NCBI GenBank assembly: GCA_019635965.1
Contig: JAHBYK010000002.1
Location: forward strand, 1 to 64,000
Length of the DNA stretch: 64,000 bases
Origin: Parvibaculum sp.
GTDB lineage: Bacteria; Pseudomonadota; Alphaproteobacteria; Parvibaculales; Parvibaculaceae
Direction of reading: 5' to 3'
In this document: positions 26,610 through 35,224 of the stretch, in pieces
How the letters are laid out: each line of letters begins with the position of its first letter
How positions within the stretch are numbered: position 1 is the stretch's first letter
Program-made: the position numbers and the translations under genes
Notes under the pieces: model-generated
The model's input: the letters and a program-made list of their open reading frames with translations, nothing else
What the model was told of the DNA's origin: nothing
Database searches by the model: none

Positions 26610-27713
26610 ATGAAACGTCCTGAGCCGCAGCGCGGTGTCCTCGAAATCGAACCCTATGTCGGCGGCCGTGCCACTGCATCCGGTGCCGGCAAGGTCTACA
26701 AACTCTCTGCGAACGAAACGCCGCTCGGTGCGAGCCCTCGTGCGCGCGATGCTTTCATCGCCGCTGCCGAAAGCCTCGCGCTCTATCCCGATGGCGGCGC
26801 GGAAGAACTGCGCAATGCGATCGCCAGACGCTATGGCCTCGCCGCCGACAGGATCGTCTGTGGCGCGGGTTCGGATGAACTCCTGCACCTTCTTGCCCAG
26901 GCCTATCTTGGCGAGGGCGACGAGGCGATTTCGACCGAACATGGCTTTCTCGTTTATCCGATCGTGACCAAGGCCGCAGGCGCGACCTCCATCGTCGTGA
27001 AGGAAAGAAATCTGCGCACGGATGTTGACGCGATCCTCGCCGCGGTGACGGAAAGGACGAAGATCGTCTTCATTGCCAATCCGAACAATCCGACCGGCAG
27101 CTATCTGCCGTCTGATGAGGTGCGCCGTCTGCAGGCGGGGCTCCGGCCGGATATCCTGCTCATCCTCGATGCGGCCTACAGCGAATATGTCAGCCGCAAT
27201 GACTATGAGGCGGGGATCGAGCTTGTTGCGACATCGGAGAATGTCGTGATGACCCGCACCTTCTCGAAGATCTATGGTCTGGCGGCGTTGCGCCTTGGCT
27301 GGATGTATGCACCGGCGCATATCTGCGACGTCATCAATCGCATTCGCGGGCCGTTCAATGTGTCGATCCCGGCACTGAAGGCGGGCGTTGCGGCGATGCT
27401 CGATACGGATCATGTCGATGCCGCGCGCGCGCATAATGACAAATGGCTCGCCTGGCTCAGCGCCGAGATCGGGAAACTGGGCCTCGAAGTCGCACCGAGC
27501 GTCGCGAATTTCCTGCTCATCCGGTTTCCCAATGAGCAGGGGCGGACGGCGCGCGATGCAGACGCCTTCCTCATGAAGCGTGGTCTCATTCTGCGGCAGA
27601 TGGTGAGCTATGGCCTGCCGGATTGCCTGCGGCTTTCCGTCGGTACGGAGGAGGCGAACCGGCTCGTCGTAGCTGCCCTTGCGGAATTCGTGAACGCGAA
27701 GGCGGGTGCGTGA
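26610..27713 (+). CDS. hisC: Histidinol-phosphate / aromatic amino acid aminotransferase
   Basis: A 367-residue PLP aminotransferase of the HisC subgroup: [34 protein letters not shown], the PLP lysine in [17 protein letters not shown] and the C-terminal [11 protein letters not shown]. HisC homologues act on histidinol phosphate and on aromatic keto acids. Its place between chorismate mutase and TyrC supports an aromatic role, perhaps both. The ATG at 26610 has GAGG six bases upstream; an earlier ATG at 26592 would overlap the mutase gene. Its stop overlaps the tyrC start (TGATG). Confidence 0.88.
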   Translation: MKRPEPQRGVLEIEPYVGGRATASGAGKVYKLSANETPLGASPRARDAFIAAAESLALYPDGGAEELRNAIARRYGLAADRIVCGAGSDELLHLLAQAYLGEGDEAISTEHGFLVYPIVTKAAGATSIVVKERNLRTDVDAILAAVTERTKIVFIANPNNPTGSYLPSDEVRRLQAGLRPDILLILDAAYSEYVSRNDYEAGIELVATSENVVMTRTFSKIYGLAALRLGWMYAPAHICDVINRIRGPFNVSIPALKAGVAAMLDTDHVDAARAHNDKWLAWLSAEIGKLGLEVAPSVANFLLIRFPNEQGRTARDADAFLMKRGLILRQMVSYGLPDCLRLSVGTEEANRLVVAALAEFVNAKAGA

Positions 27714-28651
27714 TGAGCGGTCAGAAGCCTCATTTCGAACGTGTCGCGCTGATCGGCCTTGGCCTGATCGGCGGCTCGCTCGGTCATGCGATGAAACGCG
27801 GCGGGCTGGCGGGCCATATCGCTGGCTATGCGCGTTCGGAAGCGACGCGGACACGCGCCCTCGAGATCGGCTTCATCGACAGCGCCCATGCAAGCGCCGC
27901 AGAGGCCGTAAAGGACGCCGATCTCGTTGTCGTTTGCACGCCGGTCGGTGCGCTTGGCGCGGTCGCGGCGGAGATCGAACCGCATCTCAAGAAGGGCGCG
28001 ATCCTGACCGATGTTGGCTCGGTCAAACTTGCCGTCATCCGCGACATGGGTCCGCATGTGCCTGAAGGCGTGCATTTCATTCCCGGCCATCCGATCGCCG
28101 GTACGGAGCAATCTGGGCCCGATGCCGGCTTTGCGGAATTGTTCGACGGGCGCTGGTGCATCCTCACGCCCGTGCCGGGCACGGATCAGGGTGCGATCGA
28201 ACGGCTCAGCGCCTTCTGGACCGCATGCGGTTCCAGGGTCGATATCATGGAGCCGAAGCATCACGATCTGGTGCTCGCCATCGTCAGCCATCTGCCGCAC
28301 ATCATCGCCTACAACATCGTCGGCACGGCGAGCGACCTCGAAACGGTGACTCAATCGGAAGTCATCAAATATTCGGCGTCCGGTTTCCGCGACTTCACGC
28401 GCCTTGCCGCATCCGATCCGACGATGTGGCGTGATGTCTGTCTCAACAACAAGGAGCCGATCCTCGAAATGCTGGCGCGTTTCTCGGAGGATCTGACGGC
28501 GCTGCAGCGCGCAATCCGCTGGGGCGACGGCGACAAGCTCTTCGATCTCTTTACGCGCACCCGGGCAATCCGCCGTTCCATCGTGGATGCCGGGCAGGAT
28601 ACGGATGCGCCGAATTTCGGCCGCACGCCGGTTCAGAAGAAGCCGAAGTGA
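27713..28651 (+). CDS. tyrC: Prephenate/arogenate (cyclohexadienyl) dehydrogenase
   Basis: A 312-residue NAD(P)-dependent dehydrogenase of the TyrA family. N-terminal Rossmann motif VALIGLGLIGGSLGHAM, then DVGSVKLAVIRDM, PGHPIAGTEQSGPDAG, and the C-terminal helical domain with HHDLVLAIVSHLPHIIAY and YSASGFRDFTRLAASDPTMW. It oxidatively decarboxylates prephenate or arogenate for tyrosine. The usual substrate-histidine region is intact. Last gene of the three-gene unit; its stop nearly touches that of the convergent DUF2125 gene. Confidence 0.92.
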   Translation: MSGQKPHFERVALIGLGLIGGSLGHAMKRGGLAGHIAGYARSEATRTRALEIGFIDSAHASAAEAVKDADLVVVCTPVGALGAVAAEIEPHLKKGAILTDVGSVKLAVIRDMGPHVPEGVHFIPGHPIAGTEQSGPDAGFAELFDGRWCILTPVPGTDQGAIERLSAFWTACGSRVDIMEPKHHDLVLAIVSHLPHIIAYNIVGTASDLETVTQSEVIKYSASGFRDFTRLAASDPTMWRDVCLNNKEPILEMLARFSEDLTALQRAIRWGDGDKLFDLFTRTRAIRRSIVDAGQDTDAPNFGRTPVQKKPK

Positions 28652-28652
28652 C

Positions 28653-29741
28653 TCAGTAAAGCGGCGCGAGCCTGGCCACGGCAAGCGGGCCGAGATAGAG
28701 CTGCCCCTTCTCCATGATGATCGGCAGCTGGACTTCGTCCGAGCGATTGCCCTGGAACTGCGACACAAGAACGAGTCCCGCCAGTGCAATGCGGGCTTCG
28801 TCCTCTTTCACAAGTCCTTCCGCCGTCATGGCGTCGACAAGTCCCTTGAAATCCGTCACTCGCGCATGGAGGCGGCCTGCGGGCCGCTTCTGCTCGTCGA
28901 GCGAGAGTTCACCATTCGCGGTCAGATCGAGCGGGCCCCATTTCACGATGAGATCGGAGATGGCGAGCGTCCCCCCTGTAGCGCGCCACGCATCGAGAAT
29001 TTCGATCGCGCTGACATGGCTCGTGGCGGGTACGCCACGCAGCCGCGCCTGCATCAGCAGGTGCGATAGATCATTGCCGAGAACAGGCACGCGCTGCGCG
29101 CTCTCGACAGTCACCCCCTCAGCACGCAGTGCGAAATCATAAGCGGCGGGGACGGGCTCGCTCTGTTCGTTCATGGCAGGCCGTGCGTGAAGCTGGAGAC
29201 GCGTGAGCTTCGCCCGGTCGCTGGTGCGGCTCGCGCCTCGAACATGCTGTGCGTCGAGATCGTTGATGTCGATGGCGAGGCGGCCAAAGGGCATGTCCTT
29301 CAGGTCGACATAACTTGCCTGTGCCTTTTCGGCGGTCGCGCGGATTTCGTTCTGCGAGTACCCGCGGCCGAGCGGCTCGCGGTAACGGATCAGATGTTCG
29401 CGGCCAAGCGTCAGCACGGCATGGTGGAGATTATAAGGAAGCAAGGCAATGGATGCGCGCTCGCTCCGCCATTCCCAGGCCTCAGGCGCGTCCGGCGCAC
29501 CGGCTGCGGGCTGAATGAAGGCCGCCTCGATCCGGTAGGGATAGCCGCGCATGGAAAACTCGCTCCAGCCGGTCACGAGGCCGTGCTGCGGATCGGCCGC
29601 AAAGGCTTCGACCTGCTTGCGAATTTCACCCGTAACCGAGAACCAGTACACGGTGTAGATGGCGACAAGAGCGATGAGCGCCAGCGACGGCCCTGCGATG
29701 CCCCAGCGGATGCCCGATCCGGATTCAGTGTCAGCCGTCAT
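28653..29741 (-). CDS. DUF2125 envelope protein
   Basis: A 362-residue protein with one N-terminal hydrophobic segment (about residues 14-36), so membrane-anchored or exported. The body matches DUF2125, an alphaproteobacterial family (WSEFSMRGYPYRIEAAF, GGTLAISDLIVKWGPLDLTANGELSLDEQKRPAG). The repeated beta-strand style recalls AsmA-like lipid-transfer proteins, but this is only a resemblance. Function unknown. Confidence 0.85.
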   Translation of the reverse strand: MTADTESGSGIRWGIAGPSLALIALVAIYTVYWFSVTGEIRKQVEAFAADPQHGLVTGWSEFSMRGYPYRIEAAFIQPAAGAPDAPEAWEWRSERASIALLPYNLHHAVLTLGREHLIRYREPLGRGYSQNEIRATAEKAQASYVDLKDMPFGRLAIDINDLDAQHVRGASRTSDRAKLTRLQLHARPAMNEQSEPVPAAYDFALRAEGVTVESAQRVPVLGNDLSHLLMQARLRGVPATSHVSAIEILDAWRATGGTLAISDLIVKWGPLDLTANGELSLDEQKRPAGRLHARVTDFKGLVDAMTAEGLVKEDEARIALAGLVLVSQFQGNRSDEVQLPIIMEKGQLYLGPLAVARLAPLY

Positions 29742-29818
29742 GTTTCCCCGATTATTCCTGGCCGCTTTGCCTGCCGTGGGAGCGCAAGACTATAGTGGCA
29801 ACGGCAAGGGAATACAGA

Positions 29819-30367
29819 ATGCAGGATTTGTGGGTCTTTGGATATGGCTCGCTGATGTGGCGGCCGGGCTTCGAGCATGAGGAGCGGCGGCCTGCGCTTT
29901 TGCGCGGCTATCATCGCTCCTTCTGCGTCTACAGCCATGTCCATCGCGGCACGCCGGAAAGGCCGGGCCTCGTATTCGGGCTCGATGCGGGCGGCTCGTG
30001 CCGGGGCGTCGCTTTCCGCGTGGAGGCGGCGCGTGCCGAGGAAACCAGGCGCTATCTGCAGGCGCGCGAGCAGGTGACGAGTGTCTATCGCGATGCGGTG
30101 AAGCGCGTCGAGCTGCTCGATGGTGGCGGCTTCGTCGAGGCGCTTTGCTTTCTCGTGGACCGGCATCACGGGCAATATGCGGGCCGTCTCGATTTCGATA
30201 CGCAGGTGCGTCTGATTGCGGAAGGCGAAGGGCAGTCCGGCCGGAACCCGGATTACCTCGAAAGCACGGTTCGCCATCTCGACGAGGCCGGCGTACCGGA
30301 TGAAGGTCTCAGCCGCCTCTGGCGCGCCGTAGAGCAGCGCCTGCGTCAATCTCCGGTGTCCCGGTGA
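29819..30367 (+). CDS. chaC: Gamma-glutamylcyclotransferase, ChaC family
   Basis: A 182-residue ChaC protein. It starts with VFGYGSLMWRPGFEHEERRPALLRGYHRSFCVYS, the substrate-binding signature. ChaC enzymes cleave glutathione to 5-oxoproline and Cys-Gly. AAGGGA lies 8 bases before the ATG at 29819, which gives the expected start. The last 59 bases overlap the 3' end of the convergent YcaQ-like gene. Glutathione turnover also links it loosely to gloB and the GGT-like gene. Confidence 0.92.
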   Translation: MQDLWVFGYGSLMWRPGFEHEERRPALLRGYHRSFCVYSHVHRGTPERPGLVFGLDAGGSCRGVAFRVEAARAEETRRYLQAREQVTSVYRDAVKRVELLDGGGFVEALCFLVDRHHGQYAGRLDFDTQVRLIAEGEGQSGRNPDYLESTVRHLDEAGVPDEGLSRLWRAVEQRLRQSPVSR

Positions 30368-31517
30368 AGCGGCCAAGCGTTTCGAGCGCGCTGCGAATAT
30401 CCCGCTCGCGTGCCTTGGTGAGTTTCACGCCAGGTTCGAGCCAGAGGCCCTTCACCTCGAGCCGTCCTTCGCTGCGATGCGCCTTCACATCGGCACGGCC
30501 GGTGAAGCGGTCGCCTTCCAGCAGCGGCAGAACGTAATATCCATAGCGCCGCTTCTTTTCGGGTACGAAAATCTCGATGCGATAGTCGAAACCGAACAGG
30601 CGTTCCGCGCGCTTGCGGTCGCGGATGGCAGGATCGAAGGGCGACAGAAAACGTGCTTCGGCGGGCGGCTCGTCGGCCGCGGCGATCCGTGCCTCGATAC
30701 CGGCGGGAGCGAACGCCGCCTTCCACGCGCCGTCGGCACCTTCCACCGAAACCTCGACGATCTCTTTCCGTTTCAGCGCCTTTGCCGTCCAGTCCTTTGC
30801 ATCGGCAATGGAAACAAGATGCCAGAAGGCGGCAATCTCCTGCGGGGTGGCAAGGCCGAGCCGGTCGAGCGCGGCGCGGCAGGCCCAGTCTTTCGTCGCG
30901 GCTTCGGATGGGCGCGCGCGTCGATGCTCCTCGGGGATCACGCGTTCGGCAAGGTCATAGACCTTTTCGAAGCCGTCGCGCCGGGCAATCGCCACCTCGC
31001 CCATACGCCAGAGCATTTCAAGCGCCGTCTTGGACGGTCCCCAGCCCCACCAGCCACCGGCACCCTTGTCCTCGAAATCGCGTGCCATCAAGGCGCCTTC
31101 TCGCCGTAGCCGTTTGCGCACATCGCGCAGTACCTTCTCGCCTTCAGGACCGGAACGCTCCTGCCAGCGCGGATTCGCCTCGATCCGTGCCTTTGCCGCG
31201 CGGAAGCGATGCCGCCAATGAGGATAGAACTCCATCGGAATCAGCGAGGCATCATGCGTCCAGTGCTCGAAGAGCGATGCCTCGTCGTGATGAAGCGCGG
31301 CAAGATGCTCGCGGCGATAGGATGGCGCACGCGAGAAGAGGATCATGTGATGAGCGCGTTCCACCGTATTCACGGAATCGAGCTGCACGAAGCCGAGGCG
31401 GCGGACAAGAGCGAGCGTGTCGGCTGCTTGATATGCGCTTGTGCTTCCGCCCGTCAGCACATGATGGTCGAGGAAGAGGCGCCGCGCATCCCTGTTGCCG
31501 ATCTTCAGCCTGCTCAT
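30309..31517 (-). CDS. Winged-helix DNA glycosylase, YcaQ/AlkX-like
   Basis: A 402-residue protein of the HTH_42 (YcaQ/AlkZ) family. Signs are ADTLALVRRLGFVQLDSVNTVERAHHMILFSRA, FEHWTHDASLIPME and FLSPFDPAIRDRKRAERLFGFDYRIEIFVPEKKRRYGYYVLPLL. The QLD in GFVQLDSV matches the QxD catalytic motif of E. coli YcaQ, which unhooks DNA interstrand crosslinks; Streptomyces AlkZ has QxQ. So a crosslink or alkyl-base glycosylase role is likely. It overlaps the VOC gene by ATGA at its 5' end and chaC by 59 bases at its 3' end. Confidence 0.85.
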   Translation of the reverse strand: MSRLKIGNRDARRLFLDHHVLTGGSTSAYQAADTLALVRRLGFVQLDSVNTVERAHHMILFSRAPSYRREHLAALHHDEASLFEHWTHDASLIPMEFYPHWRHRFRAAKARIEANPRWQERSGPEGEKVLRDVRKRLRREGALMARDFEDKGAGGWWGWGPSKTALEMLWRMGEVAIARRDGFEKVYDLAERVIPEEHRRARPSEAATKDWACRAALDRLGLATPQEIAAFWHLVSIADAKDWTAKALKRKEIVEVSVEGADGAWKAAFAPAGIEARIAAADEPPAEARFLSPFDPAIRDRKRAERLFGFDYRIEIFVPEKKRRYGYYVLPLLEGDRFTGRADVKAHRSEGRLEVKGLWLEPGVKLTKARERDIRSALETLGRFTGTPEIDAGAALRRARGG

Positions 31518-31948
31518 GGGCCGGCGTTTTCCCGCGGCTCAAAGACATATTCGAGCTTCAATCCGTCCGGGTCGGCGAACATCACGGCATAGTAGCCCTC
31601 GCCATACTCGGGATAGTCTGCGGGCGGGTCGAGCACGGTCGCACCGATTTCGAGAAGCAGCGCATGAAGCCTGTCCACATCCTCGCGGCTGCCGGCAATC
31701 CAGGCGACATGGTGCAGCCCCGGCGAATAGCGGTCGTGGATGCGGCTGGCGTTTTCCCCGCGCGCGCGGAAGATGCCAATGGTGGGAAGCCGGTCGCGCG
31801 ACGTGGCATGTTCCCAGTCGATGCCGTTTTCGTCTTCCGACCAGCGGCGATAGCCCATGAAGCCGAGCACGGCGTCATAGAAGGGAGCCGAGGACCGAGG
31901 GTCCTTCACCGTTAGGTCGAGATGATGGATGAAGCCGCGCGCGCTCAC
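31514..31948 (-). CDS. VOC (glyoxalase/bleomycin-resistance) family protein
   Basis: A 144-residue vicinal-oxygen-chelate protein with two beta-alpha-beta-beta-beta units. Metal-ligand candidates are His in FIHHLDLTV, His in GLHHVAWIA and Glu in GLKLEYVFEP. The family covers glyoxalase I, dioxygenases, epimerases and drug-binding proteins; I cannot assign a substrate. It is co-translated with the YcaQ-like gene (ATGA at 31514), so a resistance function against a DNA-damaging compound is conceivable. Confidence 0.8.
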   Translation of the reverse strand: MSARGFIHHLDLTVKDPRSSAPFYDAVLGFMGYRRWSEDENGIDWEHATSRDRLPTIGIFRARGENASRIHDRYSPGLHHVAWIAGSREDVDRLHALLLEIGATVLDPPADYPEYGEGYYAVMFADPDGLKLEYVFEPRENAGP

Positions 31949-31955
31949 GCCCTGC

Positions 31956-34271
31956 TCAACTGCATTTCGAATAGCCGCATGAGGTGCAGGTTTCGCAGCC
32001 TTCCTGCCGCACCATGCCGCGTTCGCCGCAGCGCGGGCAGCCTTTCAGCGCGCCGCCCGTGTTGTTCGGCGGCGGCGGATCGCCCGCAACGGCGCGGAGT
32101 GCCTCCGTCACCGGGCGGCCGTCCTTCGCGGCGATGAAGCCCGTGTCGATCATGTGCTGCTCGATCACTTCGCCGATGGCGGCAAGGAGGCTCGGCACAT
32201 AGCGCCCCTTCATCCATGAGCCGCCGCGCGGATCGAACACGGCTTTCAGTTCTTCGACCACGAAAGTCACATCGCCGCCGCGGCGGAAGACGGCTGAGAT
32301 CATGCGCGTCAGCGCCACCGTCCAGGCATAGTGCTCCATGTTCTTCGAGTTGATGAAAATCTCGAAGGGACGGCGTCTCCCATCCTGCACGATGTCGTTG
32401 ATGGTGATGTAGATGGCGTGGTCGCTTTCCGGCCATTGCAGCTTGTAGGTGAAGCCCGGCAGTACCGTTTCGCGCTCGAGCGGCTTCGACATATAGACGA
32501 CGCCGTCCTTCTCGTGGCGTTCGCTATGCGCAGCCGGTGCGGCGAGCGGCAGGGCCGCCTGTTCGGCAGGCGCCGGCGTGTCGTCAACGGAAAGCACAGA
32601 GCCCCGCACATCGCTCGGGCGATAGGTGGTGCAGCCCTTGAGGCCCTTCTCATAGGCGTCCATATAAACGCTCTTGAAATCCTCGAAGGAAATATCGGCC
32701 GGCACGTTGATCGTCTTCGAGATCGAGCTGTCGATATGGTCCTGCACGGCCGCCTGCACGGCAATGTGCTCTGCGGGCGTCAGTTCCTGCGCGTTGACGA
32801 AATAGTCGGGCAGGGCCGCTTCCGTGCCGAACATCTCGTGGAAGCGGTCGACGGCGAAATCGCTCACGCGCTCCTCGCGCCGCGTACCGTCGGGCAGCAG
32901 GACCTTGCGCTTGTAGGAATAGGCAAAGACGGGCTCGATACCGGAGGAGACATTGCCTGCAAAAAGCGAGATCGTGCCGGTCGGTGCAATCGAGGTCACA
33001 AGAGCGTTGCGGATGCCATGTTCGGCAATCGCCTCACGAATGTCGCGGTCAAGGCCGGAGACGGTTTCACCGGCGAGATAGGCGTCGGCGACGAAAAGCG
33101 GGAAGGGCCCTTTCTCCTTCGCAAGATCGACCGAGGCGAGATAGGCCGCGCGCGACAGGACCTTCATCCATTTCCGGATCAGCGCGAGCGAGGCATCCGA
33201 GCCATAGCGCGTGCGGCACATGATGAGTGCGTCGGCAAGGCCCGTCACGCCGAGGCCGATGCGGCGTTTCGCCTGCGCCTCATGGCGCTGTTCGGGCAGC
33301 GGGAAGCGCGACACGTCGATCGTGTTGTCCATCGCGCGTACGGCGACGCGGACGAGCGCACCGAGTTCCGACTCGTCGATATGCGCCGTTTCGGCGAAAG
33401 GCTCTTTCACCAGTGCCGCGAGATTGATCGAGCCGAGAAGGCAGGCGCCATAGGGCGGCAGGGGCTGCTCGCCGCATGGATTCGTCGCATGGATCGTCTC
33501 GGCGTAATAGAGATTGTTCCGCGCATTGATGCGGTCGATGAAGATGACGCCGGGTTCGGCATAGTCATAGGTCGCATGAATGATGCGGTCCCAGAGTGCG
33601 CGCGCCTTCAAAGTCTTGTAGACCGTGCCGCCGAAAACGAGGTCCCAGTCCGCGTCTCTCTTCACCGCTTCCATGAAGGGATCGGTCGCGAGCACCGAGA
33701 GATTGAACATGGTGAGGCGGCCTGCCTCCTGCTTCGCCTCGATGAAGGCTTCGATGTCCGGGTGGTCGCAGCGCATGGTCGCCATCATCGCGCCGCGGCG
33801 CGAGCCGGCCGACATGATGGTGCGGCACATCGCGTCCCAGACATCCATGAAGGAGAGGGGGCCGGAGGCATCTGCCCCCACGCCCTTCACCGGCGCGCCC
33901 TTCGGGCGCAGCGTCGAGAAGTCGTAGCCGATGCCGCCGCCCTGCTGCATGGTGAGCGCAGCTTCCTTCAGGCTCTCGAAAATGCCTTCCATCGTGTCGG
34001 GGATTTCGCCCATCACGAAGCAGTTGAAGAGCGTCACATCGCGGCCCGTGCCGGCACCTGCAATGATGCGGCCTGCGGGAAGGAAGCGGTAGCCTTCCAT
34101 CGCCTCGCGGAAGCGAGCCTCCCAATGGGCGCGAGCCTCCGGGGCTTCCGCTTCCGCCAGCGCCTTCGCCACCCGGGTCCATGTATCCGCCACCGTCAGG
34201 TCGAGCGGCGTCCCGTCCTCGGCATGAAGGCGGTATTTCATGTCCCAGATCTGTTCGGCGATCGGATGCAT
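31956..34271 (-). CDS. nrdJ: Adenosylcobalamin-dependent ribonucleotide reductase (class II)
   Basis: A 771-residue class II reductase that makes deoxyribonucleotides without needing oxygen. Catalytic residues are visible: Cys84 in LFNCF and the N264-P-C266-G-E268 motif of HATNPCGEQPLPP; MQQGGGIGYDFSTLRP and APTGTISLFAGNVSSGIEP are typical. The C-terminus has a cysteine cluster (CPRCGERGMVRQEGCETCTSCGYSKC) that may bind zinc or reduce the active site. This is the short form; many alphaproteobacterial NrdJ proteins are much longer. It needs adenosylcobalamin, which the PduO-type enzyme at 49.4 kb could supply. Confidence 0.95.
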   Translation of the reverse strand: MHPIAEQIWDMKYRLHAEDGTPLDLTVADTWTRVAKALAEAEAPEARAHWEARFREAMEGYRFLPAGRIIAGAGTGRDVTLFNCFVMGEIPDTMEGIFESLKEAALTMQQGGGIGYDFSTLRPKGAPVKGVGADASGPLSFMDVWDAMCRTIMSAGSRRGAMMATMRCDHPDIEAFIEAKQEAGRLTMFNLSVLATDPFMEAVKRDADWDLVFGGTVYKTLKARALWDRIIHATYDYAEPGVIFIDRINARNNLYYAETIHATNPCGEQPLPPYGACLLGSINLAALVKEPFAETAHIDESELGALVRVAVRAMDNTIDVSRFPLPEQRHEAQAKRRIGLGVTGLADALIMCRTRYGSDASLALIRKWMKVLSRAAYLASVDLAKEKGPFPLFVADAYLAGETVSGLDRDIREAIAEHGIRNALVTSIAPTGTISLFAGNVSSGIEPVFAYSYKRKVLLPDGTRREERVSDFAVDRFHEMFGTEAALPDYFVNAQELTPAEHIAVQAAVQDHIDSSISKTINVPADISFEDFKSVYMDAYEKGLKGCTTYRPSDVRGSVLSVDDTPAPAEQAALPLAAPAAHSERHEKDGVVYMSKPLERETVLPGFTYKLQWPESDHAIYITINDIVQDGRRRPFEIFINSKNMEHYAWTVALTRMISAVFRRGGDVTFVVEELKAVFDPRGGSWMKGRYVPSLLAAIGEVIEQHMIDTGFIAAKDGRPVTEALRAVAGDPPPPNNTGGALKGCPRCGERGMVRQEGCETCTSCGYSKCS

Positions 34272-34314
34272 CGATTCTCACTTGGTCGCGTTGGCAGACG
34301 CGCAGTCTAGCACG

Positions 34315-34346
34315 AGGAACGGCACAAGATGTTCCTATTTTGTGCC
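34315..34346. promoter_or_regulatory. Interleaved inverted repeats upstream of nrdJ
   Basis: AGGAAC-N10-GTTCCT (34315-34336) and GGCACAA-N12-TTGTGCC (34321-34346) are both perfect and interleave in the order A-B-A'-B'. They lie 44-75 bases upstream of the nrdJ start. As DNA they could be two overlapping operators. As RNA they would form a pseudoknot or two exclusive hairpins. The regulator is unknown. Confidence 0.5.
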
Positions 34347-34409
34347 AGCGTACTGCACACCGGAGCCTAGGCTAAATGCCTGAAATTACTCTTTAACCAG
34401 CCATGTCCC

Positions 34410-34429
34410 CGTTACCCACATGGGTAACG
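34410..34429. promoter_or_regulatory. 20-bp palindrome GTTACCC-N4-GGGTAAC, copy 1
   Basis: CGTTACCCACATGGGTAACG is a perfect palindrome immediately 3' of the plsC stop and about 140 bases upstream of nrdJ. A second site with the same 7-4-7 arms occurs at 62926-62943. It has no T-run on either side, so it is more likely an operator than a terminator. Confidence 0.5.
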
Positions 34430-35224
34430 TCAGGCGCTTTCCACAGGCCGGGTGGCCAGTGCCGCGGGGCCTCCCGCCTCGCCGGCCAGCCGGGCGGCGG
34501 CCGTCTCGACGCGGCTTTCCAGCGTCTCCATGAAGCTCTTGCGGTCGAGGCCGGGCGGGATCGGTTCCAGGAATTCGAGCACGATGGTGCCGGGCTTGCG
34601 GGCAAAGCCGCGCCGCGCCCAGAAGAGCCCGGAGTTGACGGCGGCAGGCACGCAGGAAACGCCCAGCTGGCGGTAGAGCGCGGCCACGCCGGGCTTGTAT
34701 TCGAGCTTGGTGCCGGGGGCCGCGCGCGTGCCTTCCGGGAAGATCACGACCGGGCGGCCTTCGGCGATTGCCGCCTTGCCCTGCGCCACGAGGCGGCGGA
34801 TGGCGGCTGCCGCCGCACCCCGGTCGATCGCGATCATGCGCGTCTTTTGTGCGTACCAGCCATAAAACGGGATCCAGAGAAGCTCGCGCTTCAGCACCAT
34901 GGCCGGGCGGTTCAGGATCGCGGTCATCACCACCGTGTCCCACATGGACTGGTGCTTAGAGGCGACGAGAACCGGCCCCTGCGGCAGCGTGCCCCTGATC
35001 TCGCAAGTCGTGCCGGCGATGACCTTGAGCAGCCAGAGCGTTGCATGGGACCAGAAGGCCATCGCCTTGAAGGTCAGGCTGCGTGGCAGCAGGAACAGCG
35101 GCGAGCAGCCGATCACCATGACGACAGACATGGCATAGAAGGCGAGGTTGAAAGCCGCGGAGCGCAGAAAGAGCAGCAAGCGATTTTTCCTTCTCGCTTC
35201 AGTTGTGCATCGACGCGCGGCCAT
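34430..35224 (-). CDS. plsC: 1-acyl-sn-glycerol-3-phosphate acyltransferase
   Basis: A 264-residue PlsC-type acyltransferase that makes phosphatidic acid from lysophosphatidic acid at the inner membrane. Motif I is KHQSMWDT (HX4D), motif III is FPEGTRAAPG, and TRMIAIDRGA and VPAAVNSG also match. One or two hydrophobic segments precede motif I (about residues 22-46). The first Met overlaps the upstream YdcF-like gene by 26 bases. Confidence 0.92.
   Translation of the reverse strand: MAARRCTTEARRKNRLLLFLRSAAFNLAFYAMSVVMVIGCSPLFLLPRSLTFKAMAFWSHATLWLLKVIAGTTCEIRGTLPQGPVLVASKHQSMWDTVVMTAILNRPAMVLKRELLWIPFYGWYAQKTRMIAIDRGAAAAAIRRLVAQGKAAIAEGRPVVIFPEGTRAAPGTKLEYKPGVAALYRQLGVSCVPAAVNSGLFWARRGFARKPGTIVLEFLEPIPPGLDRKSFMETLESRVETAAARLAGEAGGPAALATRPVESA

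Noticed and set aside
31514-31948. VOC protein as the missing ethylmalonyl-CoA/methylmalonyl-CoA epimerase
   Set aside because: Epimerases begin with a motif like NHVAIAV.DL..A..LY and have different spacing. This protein reads HHLDLTVKDPRSSAPFYDAVLGFMGY, closer to dioxygenase/bleomycin-type VOC proteins, and it is coupled to the ycaQ-like gene.
32331-34310. 659-codon open frame on the plus strand antisense to nrdJ
   Set aside because: It is the mirror of the NrdJ coding sequence in high-GC DNA, has a histidine/arginine-rich composition and no recognisable motif.
34272-34409. Cobalamin riboswitch or LexA box upstream of nrdJ
   Set aside because: The region is too short for, and lacks, the B12-box and multi-stem core. 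GTTC-N7-GTGC at 34331 misses the alphaproteobacterial LexA consensus GTTC-N7-GTTC by one base, and it is better explained as part of the two inverted repeats.
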